5,424 nucleotides of DNA, taken from positions 1 through 5,424 of the forward strand of contig SOJB01000042.1 in the NCBI GenBank assembly GCA_004376695.1, in the 5' to 3' direction. The DNA comes from Dehalococcoidia bacterium. GTDB taxonomy: Bacteria > Chloroflexota > Dehalococcoidia > GIF9 > AB-539-J10. The position numbers and the translations under genes were made by a program. This document shows positions 1 to 4,656 of this stretch, piece after piece (positions within the stretch are counted from its first letter, which is position 1; every line of letters begins with the position of its first letter). The notes below the pieces were generated by a model. The model was not told the DNA's origin, did no database searches, and was given only the letters and a program-made list of their open reading frames with translations.

Positions 1-53
1 GCCTGTCTCAGGCTCATAAGGTCGGTAAAGGGATGCCATCTTTCCATAGCCAT
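1..53 (-). CDS. Small heat-shock protein (Hsp20 family), N-terminal fragment cut by window edge
   Basis: Only the first 17 codons lie in the window; the rest runs off the left edge. Reading the minus strand from the ATG at 53 gives MAMERWHPFTDLMSLRQ. This has the W-x-P-F-x-D-L-x-S-L-R pattern seen at the start of many bacterial Hsp20 proteins, ahead of the alpha-crystallin domain. A strong Shine-Dalgarno sequence (AGGAGG, plus-strand 62-67) sits 8 bases before the ATG. A second in-frame ATG at 47 is a less well placed alternative start. Hsp20 proteins are ATP-independent cytoplasmic holdases that bind unfolding proteins and pass them to Hsp70 or Clp machines. The gene is divergent from the dnaJ-hspR-clpC operon and shares its control region, which supports a heat-shock role. 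The alpha-crystallin domain itself is not visible, so the family call rests on the N-terminus and the context. Confidence 0.8.
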   Translation of the reverse strand, partial: MAMERWHPFTDLMSLRQ

Positions 54-109
54 TTCTCTTGCCTCCTTTCTGTCATTCTTCAACCGGCCCTATTCGCAAT
101 TTGCCCGTT

Positions 110-138
110 ATTATAAGAAAGTTAAACAACTCAGTCAA
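110..138 (-). promoter_or_regulatory. Sigma70/sigmaA-type promoter for the divergent hsp20 gene
   Basis: On the minus strand, TTGACT (plus 133-138) is followed after exactly 17 bases by TATAAT (plus 110-115), an 11 of 12 match to consensus. Transcription should start near 103, giving a leader of about 50 bases before the hsp20 ATG at 53. Its -35 box is one arm of the inverted repeat shared with the dnaJ promoter. Confidence 0.8.
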
Positions 139-158
139 ATCTTCTCACAACATTTGAC
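134..158. repeat. Inverted repeat GTCAAAT-N11-ATTTGAC spanning both -35 boxes
   Basis: Seven-base perfect arms lie at 134-140 and 152-158, separated by 11 bases. The arms overlap the -35 elements of the two divergent promoters, so the symmetry may simply reflect two back-to-back promoters. It could also be an operator for a dimeric repressor such as the HspR encoded downstream. It does not match the known HspR-associated inverted repeat (CTTGAGT-N7-ACTCAAG), so an operator role is inference only. Confidence 0.55.
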
Positions 159-182
159 AAAGAAACTAACCGCTCTTATAAT
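154..182 (+). promoter_or_regulatory. Perfect-consensus sigma70/sigmaA promoter for the dnaJ-hspR-clpC operon
   Basis: TTGACA (154-159), a 17-base spacer and TATAAT (177-182) match the consensus at all 12 positions with ideal spacing. The predicted transcription start is near 189, only about 14 bases before the dnaJ ATG at 203. A promoter this strong is usually kept under repression, which fits an operon encoding HspR. The sequence TTGAGT (182-187), partly overlapping the -10 box, resembles a HAIR half-site, but no matching second half lies at the expected spacing. Confidence 0.88.
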
Positions 183-188
183 TGAGTC

Positions 189-192
189 GGAG
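189..192 (+). promoter_or_regulatory. Shine-Dalgarno (GGAG) that selects the dnaJ ATG at 203
   Basis: GGAG lies 10 bases before the ATG at 203. A longer reading frame opens at TTG 182, but that codon begins on the last base of the -10 box and lies upstream of the predicted transcription start. The ATG at 203 also gives the normal J-domain start (MAGKDYYQILGV). The predicted mRNA 5' end is at or beside this GGAG, so the leader is extremely short. Confidence 0.6.
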
Positions 193-202
193 CGATAGAA
201 AG

Positions 203-1189
203 ATGGCAGGCAAGGACTATTACCAGATTCTGGGCGTGAACAGGAATGCTTCGGACAAGGAGATAAAGCAGGCTTATCGCCGCTTGGCCCGCAAACACCA
301 CCCTGACCTCAATCCCGACGACAAATCGGCTGAGGCCAGATTCAAGGAGATAAATGCTGCTTATCAGGTTCTTTCTGATGCTGAGAAACGGAAGAAATAC
401 GACCAGTTTGGCGACCGGTGGGAATATGCTGACCAGTTTGCCAAATCAGGGGGACAGGAGAGAGTGAGGCGGGATTTCGGCACAGGCGGTACAGCTTTCG
501 AATATGGCAACGCGGGGGATTTCGGTGACATTCTCTCAAGCTTATTCGGCGATTCGGCGGCAGGCTCCAGGATGAGGCGCGGGCCGCGCCGCGGCCAGAA
601 CATAGAGTCCACGATTGAGGTAACCCTTGAGGAAGCTTACCACGGCTCTGCGCGGTTGCTACAGCTTCAGAGTGTGGAGCCGTGCGCAACCTGTGCCGGC
701 ACAGGCAGAGTAGGCAATCGAGGCTGTACTGTCTGCAACGGTGCGGGCGGCAAGATGAGCCCCAGGCGCCTGGAGGTTAAGATTCCGGCGGGGGTCAGAG
801 AAGGTTCAAGGATTCGCATAGCGGGAGAAGGCGGGGCTGGCAATGCTGGCGGCAGCAAAGGTGACCTCTATCTGGTAGTGAAGCTCCTGCCGCACAAGCT
901 CTTTGAGCGCAGAGGAGACGACCTCTACACTGAGATCCGGGTGCCTCTGACTACCGCCATGCTGGGCGGTGAGGTCACGTCGCCCACTCTAAACGGAAAT
1001 CTCTCGCTTAGAATACCGGCCGAGACACAGAACGGCAAGGTTTTCCGCCTGGCAGGGAAGGGGATGCCCGGACTGGGTAGCACCAAATACGGTAGCATGT
1101 TTGCCACCGCAAAAGTGGTTCTGCCCGCCAAACTGACCGAGGACGAAAGGAAGCTATTCGAAAAGCTGCGGTCTCTGCGACCGGTATAG
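203..1189 (+). CDS. dnaJ: DnaJ/Hsp40-family co-chaperone with a single zinc centre
   Basis: This 328-residue cytoplasmic J-domain protein should deliver unfolded clients to an Hsp70 (DnaK) and stimulate its ATPase. The J domain spans about residues 4-70, with the essential HPD at 33-35 and the typical YYQILGV start. A Gly/Phe-rich linker follows (about 71-130), including GDFGDILSSLFG. The substrate-binding beta-sandwich domains run from about 131 to 310 and are interrupted by a zinc module with two CxxCxGxG motifs (Cys161/164 and Cys175/178). Classical DnaJ has four such motifs, about 375 residues and two zinc sites; CbpA has none. This protein therefore lies between types I and II. The ATG at 203 is preferred over the TTG at 182, which overlaps the promoter. 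The gene is first in the operon, 14 bases before hspR. The symbol is used for the family; orthology to a housekeeping dnaJ is uncertain. Confidence 0.92.
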   Translation: MAGKDYYQILGVNRNASDKEIKQAYRRLARKHHPDLNPDDKSAEARFKEINAAYQVLSDAEKRKKYDQFGDRWEYADQFAKSGGQERVRRDFGTGGTAFEYGNAGDFGDILSSLFGDSAAGSRMRRGPRRGQNIESTIEVTLEEAYHGSARLLQLQSVEPCATCAGTGRVGNRGCTVCNGAGGKMSPRRLEVKIPAGVREGSRIRIAGEGGAGNAGGSKGDLYLVVKLLPHKLFERRGDDLYTEIRVPLTTAMLGGEVTSPTLNGNLSLRIPAETQNGKVFRLAGKGMPGLGSTKYGSMFATAKVVLPAKLTEDERKLFEKLRSLRPV

Positions 1190-1203
1190 AGTGAGGTGCC
1201 ATC

Positions 1204-1566
1204 ATGAGAGACTGGGAATCGAAACCAAGATACGTAATAAGCATAGCCGCCATGATAATAGGCATAGAGGCTCACACATTGCGCTATTACGAAAGGCTGG
1301 GGTTGGTACAGCCGGAGCGCTCAAGCGGCAATATACGTCTCTATTCAGAGGAGGATATCGACCGGCTGCGCCATATCAAGACCTTGATGAGCGATTGCGG
1401 CGTCAATCTGGCCGGGGTAGAGGTGGCGCTGACGTTGATGCAGAGGATGAAGGAGATGCAGGGTCAACTCGAGGAGATGGAGAGGAAGTTCAGGGAAATG
1501 GCCGATGCTTCCGTGGAAGATATGATAGCGGACATCATAGAAGACGCAGAATGGAAGGAGGTATAG
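1204..1566 (+). CDS. hspR: MerR-family heat-shock repressor, HspR-like
   Basis: This 120-residue protein has an N-terminal MerR winged helix-turn-helix (about residues 10-78). Key segments are YVISIAAMIIGIEAHTLRYY (10-29), ERLGLVQPERSSGNIRLYS (30-48) and GVNLAGVEVAL (66-76). The YVIS start and the GVNLAG motif are typical of HspR, which represses chaperone operons and, in actinobacteria, uses DnaK as co-repressor. The rest is a charged, Met/Glu-rich helix (about 77-105), probably a dimerising coiled coil, and an acidic tail. There is no metal- or drug-binding domain. Start choice: GAGGTG (1193-1198) lies 5 bases before the ATG, and the frame ends 4 bases before clpC. A longer ORF in another frame (from 1191) has no recognisable domain. 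HspR probably controls its own operon and the divergent hsp20, but this is inferred from position. Confidence 0.9.
   Translation: MRDWESKPRYVISIAAMIIGIEAHTLRYYERLGLVQPERSSGNIRLYSEEDIDRLRHIKTLMSDCGVNLAGVEVALTLMQRMKEMQGQLEEMERKFREMADASVEDMIADIIEDAEWKEV
1555..1562 (+). promoter_or_regulatory. Strong Shine-Dalgarno for clpC inside the end of hspR
   Basis: AAGGAGGT lies within the last codons of hspR, with its AGGAGG core ending 9 bases before the TTG at 1571. This good site supports the non-ATG start. It also means ribosomes finishing hspR pass directly over the clpC initiation region, so translation of the two genes is probably coupled. Confidence 0.75.
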
Positions 1567-1570
1567 GAAG

Positions 1571-4006
1571 TTGAGACAAGAGAGATTTACTGAGCAGGCA
1601 CAGGAGGTTCTGGCAGCCTCGCAGGAGCTGGTCGGCCGCTATCGCCATAACCAGTGGGATGTCGAGCATGTCCTGCTGGCCTTGCTGGAGCAGGAGAAGG
1701 GGATAACCAAGGAGATATTGCGGGAGCTACGCGTGGATGTCGAAGGGGTCAAGAGGAAGGTAGGGGCAACGCTTGAGCGATTCCCCAAGATAACCTACGA
1801 GGCGGGACAAATCTATGCTACCCCGCGGACTTCGGCTCTTCTGGAAAACGCCAACCGTGAAGCCGACAGGCTGAAGGATGAATTCGTCAGTACCGAGCAT
1901 TTGCTCATTGCCATTGCCGCCGAGACCAGAGGTGAGGCGGCGACGATTCTGACCGAATCAGGCGCGAACCAGGAGAAGATCTACCAGGCCCTGCAGAAAA
2001 TCCGTGGTGGCCATCGGGTCACTGACCGCCAGGCTGAAAGCAAGTACCGCTCCCTGGAAAAATACGGGCATGACCTCACGGAGTTGGCTCGTCAGGGCAA
2101 ACTCGACCCTGTCATCGGACGGGAAAATGAGATCAAACGGGTGACGCAAATACTCTCCCGGCGCACCAAGAACAATCCTGTGATTATCGGCGATGCCGGC
2201 GTGGGCAAGACGGCCATTGCCGAAGGGTTAGCTCAGAAGATTGCCGCGGAAGACGTTCCCGATTCCCTGAAGGGCAAGAAGGTGGTCGCTTTGGACATGG
2301 GAGCACTGGTGGCCGGAAGCAAGTTCCGGGGCGAATTTGAGGAAAGGTTGAAGGCAGTTCTAGATGAGGTCCGGCAGGCGTCCGGCGAAGTGATCATGTT
2401 CATTGATGAGCTTCATACCGTGGTGGGAGCGGGAGCCGCTGAAGGAGCAATTGACGCCAGCAACATGCTGAAACCGGCACTGGCTCGTGGTGAAATCCAG
2501 TGTATCGGAGCCACCACGCTGGATGAATATCGCAAGCACGTCGAGAAAGACAAAGCACTGGAGAGACGTTTTCAGCCCGTTTTCCTCGATGAGCCGAGCG
2601 TGGAGGCAACGGTGGAGATGCTCCAGGGACTCCGTCCCAGATATGAAGCACACCACAAGATAAAGATCGAGGACTCCGCGTTGGTAGCTGCTGCCAAACT
2701 GAGCCAGAGGTATATATCCGATAGGTTCTTGCCTGACAAGGCAATCGACCTGATCGACGAAGCAGCCAGCAAGCTGCGCATCGATATGGAAAGCGCTCCC
2801 GAGGAGGTCAAGACGCTGGATCGGAAGATGAAGCACCTGCTCGATGAAGAGGAGGCTGCTTCCCAACGACGGGACTATCAGAAAGCCACCGAACTGAAGG
2901 CCGAAAGGATGCGCCTGGAGCAGCAATACGACGAGGCCAAATCGCAATGGCAGCAAGACAAGAAACTCGATGGCGTGGTAGATGAGGAGAGCATCGCGGA
3001 GTTAGTTGCCCAGTGGACGGGCATACCTGTTTCCCGGATGATGGAAACCGAGACTGACAAACTGGTCCATATGGAGGAAAGGATTCACCAGCGGATAGTG
3101 AACCAGGAGGAGGCAGTGACCGCCGTCTCCGAGGCGATCAAGCGAAGCCGGGCAGGGCTCAAGGACCCCAAACGCCCCATCGGCAGCTTTATCTTCCTCG
3201 GCCCTACGGGGGTGGGGAAAACCGAGCTGGCCCGCGCTTTAGCCGAGTTTCTCTTTGACGACGAGGAGACCGTGGTAAGACTGGATATGTCGGAATATAT
3301 GGAAAAGCACACCGTGTCCCGTCTTATCGGGGCACCACCGGGATACGTGGGTTATGAAGAGGGAGGTCAACTGACCGAGGCAGTGCGCCGTCGTCCCTAC
3401 CGGGTCATCCTCTTCGACGAAATAGAAAAAGCCCATCCCGATGTCTTCAATATACTGCTGCAGCTGCTGGAGGACGGCAGGCTTACCGACGGGCATGGCC
3501 GGACTGTGGATTTCAGGAACACAGTGGTAATCATGACCAGCAACCTGGGCACCGAGGAATATCACCGCGAAGGCATCGGCCTTCTCCGCAAGGAGGGAAA
3601 CGGCGAACGAAGAATGAGAAGCACTATAGAGGGTGCCTTGAAACGGGCCTTCCGCCCGGAACTGCTGAACCGCATCGACGAGGTCATCATATTCCACGCT
3701 CTCACCGAAGAGCACTTGAAGAGCATCGTCGACCTGCTTATCCGTCAGGTAGAGCGCAGGCTGTCTGAGAGCGGTATTAAGCTTGAAATCAACGAGGAAG
3801 CCAAGGTGTGGTTAGCTCACAGGGGTTATGATCCTGTGTATGGCGCCCGCCCCCTGCGCCGGGCTATCCAGAGGTACGTGGAGAATGCCATCTCGACAAG
3901 GATATTACAGGGCGAGTTTAAGGAAGGAGACACCATAGCTGTTGGCTTGCGGGAGGACAACCTGAGCTTCGCTGCTCTGAAAACCGCCAGGACCAAAGCT
4001 AAATAG
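1571..4006 (+). CDS. clpC: ClpC-type Hsp100 AAA+ unfoldase (ATP-binding Clp subunit)
   Basis: This 811-residue hexameric ATPase unfolds and threads proteins, probably into ClpP. Two Clp-N repeats occupy about 1-145 (RFTEQAQEVL at 5-14; VSTEHLLIAI at 106-115). NBD1 has Walker A GDAGVGKT (207-214), Walker B VIMFIDE (274-280) and pore loop KFRGE (251-255), with Phe where Tyr is common. A short middle domain with a UVR-like helix (about 417-455) precedes QWTGIPVSRM (481-490). NBD2 has GPTGVGKT (544-551), VILFDEIEK (612-620), pore loop GYVG (591-594) and sensor-2 GAR (758-760). The middle domain is too short for ClpB (about 860 residues), and length matches ClpC. An IGL tripeptide (669-671) lies where ClpA/ClpC carry the ClpP-docking loop. 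Start TTG 1571 is chosen because the protein aligns from RFTEQAQ and the Shine-Dalgarno is strong; no nearby in-frame ATG competes. ClpB is the alternative name automatic pipelines may give. Confidence 0.93.
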   Translation: MRQERFTEQAQEVLAASQELVGRYRHNQWDVEHVLLALLEQEKGITKEILRELRVDVEGVKRKVGATLERFPKITYEAGQIYATPRTSALLENANREADRLKDEFVSTEHLLIAIAAETRGEAATILTESGANQEKIYQALQKIRGGHRVTDRQAESKYRSLEKYGHDLTELARQGKLDPVIGRENEIKRVTQILSRRTKNNPVIIGDAGVGKTAIAEGLAQKIAAEDVPDSLKGKKVVALDMGALVAGSKFRGEFEERLKAVLDEVRQASGEVIMFIDELHTVVGAGAAEGAIDASNMLKPALARGEIQCIGATTLDEYRKHVEKDKALERRFQPVFLDEPSVEATVEMLQGLRPRYEAHHKIKIEDSALVAAAKLSQRYISDRFLPDKAIDLIDEAASKLRIDMESAPEEVKTLDRKMKHLLDEEEAASQRRDYQKATELKAERMRLEQQYDEAKSQWQQDKKLDGVVDEESIAELVAQWTGIPVSRMMETETDKLVHMEERIHQRIVNQEEAVTAVSEAIKRSRAGLKDPKRPIGSFIFLGPTGVGKTELARALAEFLFDDEETVVRLDMSEYMEKHTVSRLIGAPPGYVGYEEGGQLTEAVRRRPYRVILFDEIEKAHPDVFNILLQLLEDGRLTDGHGRTVDFRNTVVIMTSNLGTEEYHREGIGLLRKEGNGERRMRSTIEGALKRAFRPELLNRIDEVIIFHALTEEHLKSIVDLLIRQVERRLSESGIKLEINEEAKVWLAHRGYDPVYGARPLRRAIQRYVENAISTRILQGEFKEGDTIAVGLREDNLSFAALKTARTKAK

Positions 4007-4027
4007 GATTGTTCTGCGAGATAGGCG

Positions 4028-4486
4028 ATGTGTGAGTTTCGATGGAAGGAACCTGGTGAGCTTTCTGATCGGGATCTGCAACTGGTTCTTGTTGAGAGAA
4101 TCCCGGACGATAAGGTCAGGGGATACGTCCCCACATACAAGTTCGAGATGCGACGGGATGGAAGTACCGACACGGTTGGCGATATCTATTTGCGGGTGGG
4201 CGACACGTTTAGACTTCGTACGTATGCGGGCCACCTTGCATATGGCGTTCGACCGGAATTCCGAGCCCATCATTATGCGGCGCGCGCATGTCGGCTATTA
4301 CTACCCCTCGCCAGATCGCACGCAATGACAGAGCTTTGGATCACGTGCAACCCTGACAACACAGCATCCAGACGCACATGCGAACTTGCGGGCGCAGTTC
4401 TCGTTGAGATCGTAGATCTACCCGAGGACATCGACATGTATCAGGAGGGTGAACGCCAGAAGTGTCGGTACCGTCTTGAACTGTGA
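4028..4486 (+). CDS. GNAT-family N-acetyltransferase, substrate unknown
   Basis: This is a 152-residue protein. The GNAT core is visible in the C-terminal two thirds: a beta strand GHLAYGVRPEFR (68-79), the acetyl-CoA pyrophosphate loop and helix (79-97), LWITCNPDNTASRRTCELAGA (103-123, motif B with Asn111 and Ser114) and a closing basic tail. The loop reads R-A-H-H-Y-A (79-84), whereas the usual pattern is R/Q-x-x-G-x-G/A, so the central Gly is His. The overall pattern resembles COG3981-type predicted acetyltransferases; the acceptor substrate cannot be read from sequence. The ATG at 4028 is the earliest possible start, since an in-frame TAG at 4022-4024 lies just before it, but no good Shine-Dalgarno precedes it. 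It lies 21 bases after clpC with no terminator between, so it may be read through. Leucine codon use differs from the neighbours (7 of 17 are CTT), hinting at separate origin. Confidence 0.85.
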   Translation: MCEFRWKEPGELSDRDLQLVLVERIPDDKVRGYVPTYKFEMRRDGSTDTVGDIYLRVGDTFRLRTYAGHLAYGVRPEFRAHHYAARACRLLLPLARSHAMTELWITCNPDNTASRRTCELAGAVLVEIVDLPEDIDMYQEGERQKCRYRLEL

Positions 4487-4545
4487 AGCGGATTCTATAC
4501 TAGGGATTGTCGCGCCACGGCTATTCCATCCACTTGTGCAAGGAA

Positions 4546-4584
4546 GGCATGAGGGGAGGCGGCATGCTTTGTCTCTCATTAGCC
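4546..4584 (+). other. Possible RNA stem-loop in the glyS leader
   Basis: GGC-ATGAGGGG (4546-4556) can pair with TCTCTCAT-TA-GCC (4572-4584). This gives an 8-pair stem with two G-U pairs, a 2-base bulge and three further G-C pairs around a 15-base loop. AGGCGGC in the loop (4557-4563) could instead pair with GCCGTCCT (4582-4589), so two folds exclude each other. No U-tract follows, so it is not an obvious intrinsic terminator. No T-box consensus was seen. A regulatory role is speculative. Confidence 0.3.
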
Positions 4585-4656
4585 GTCCTGCCTTTGACGC
4601 CTGTGGGCAAAGCTGATAAGCTAGCAGGCTCAAGGGAGACTGAATATGCCTGCTAA
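4549..4656 (+). CDS. Possible 35-codon leader ORF with a Gly-Gly-Gly run, overlapping the glyS start
   Basis: An ATG at 4549 opens a 35-residue frame that begins MRGGGM and ends at TAA 4654-4656, overlapping the first 11 bases of glyS in another frame. Codons 3-5 are GGA, GGC and GGC. A purine-rich AAGGAAGG (4540-4547) lies close upstream, with rather short spacing. A hydrophobic stretch, LCLSLAVLPL, follows the glycines. A Gly-rich leader peptide before glycyl-tRNA synthetase would suit attenuation by ribosome stalling, but the ORF may well be chance. It would not be transcribed if the candidate promoter at 4594-4622 is the only one used. Confidence 0.22.
   Translation: MRGGGMLCLSLAVLPLTPVGKADKLAGSRETEYAC
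4594..4622 (+). promoter_or_regulatory. Candidate sigma70/sigmaA promoter for glyS
   Basis: TTGACG (4594-4599) and TAAGCT (4617-4622) are separated by 17 bases. The -35 matches 5 of 6; the -10 is weak but keeps the most conserved T, A and final T. Transcription would start near 4629, just before the glyS Shine-Dalgarno. A TATACT at 4496-4501 is a better -10 box but has no well-spaced -35 box, so it is a weaker alternative. Confidence 0.4.

Noticed and set aside
170..190. Imperfect palindrome CCGCTC-N8-GAG-T-CGG around the dnaJ -10 box as an operator
   Set aside because: The arms need a bulge to pair and are only 6 bases long, so the match is little better than chance without comparative support.
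54..202. A canonical HAIR (CTTGAGT-N7-ACTCAAG) or CIRCE (TTAGCACTC-N9-GAGTGCTAA) operator
   Set aside because: Read on both strands, only a lone half-site-like TTGAGT (182-187) and an ACTCAG (129-134) were found, about 50 bases apart. Neither forms the required spaced repeat, and no CIRCE half-sites are present.
1191..1574. A 127-codon plus-strand frame overlapping hspR
   Set aside because: It lies in a different frame from the clear MerR/HspR protein, its product is Arg/Gly-rich with no recognisable domain, and it is a shadow of the hspR coding sequence.
2360..2956. A 198-codon minus-strand frame antisense to clpC
   Set aside because: It lies wholly within the clpC region encoding NBD1 and the middle domain. 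Long antisense frames are common opposite biased coding sequence, and the product has no recognisable motif.
4032..4328. A 98-codon plus-strand frame inside the acetyltransferase gene
   Set aside because: The overlapping frame from 4028 shows a full GNAT pattern, whereas this one shows no family features.
4591..4613. An intrinsic terminator from the hairpin CTTT-gac-GCC-tgtg-GGC-AAAG
   Set aside because: The stem is short, interrupted by a 3-base bulge, and not followed by a T-run. It also overlaps a more plausible promoter.
4487..4645. A T-box riboswitch upstream of glyS
   Set aside because: The gap is short and lacks the conserved T-box antiterminator sequence and a terminator with a U-tract.
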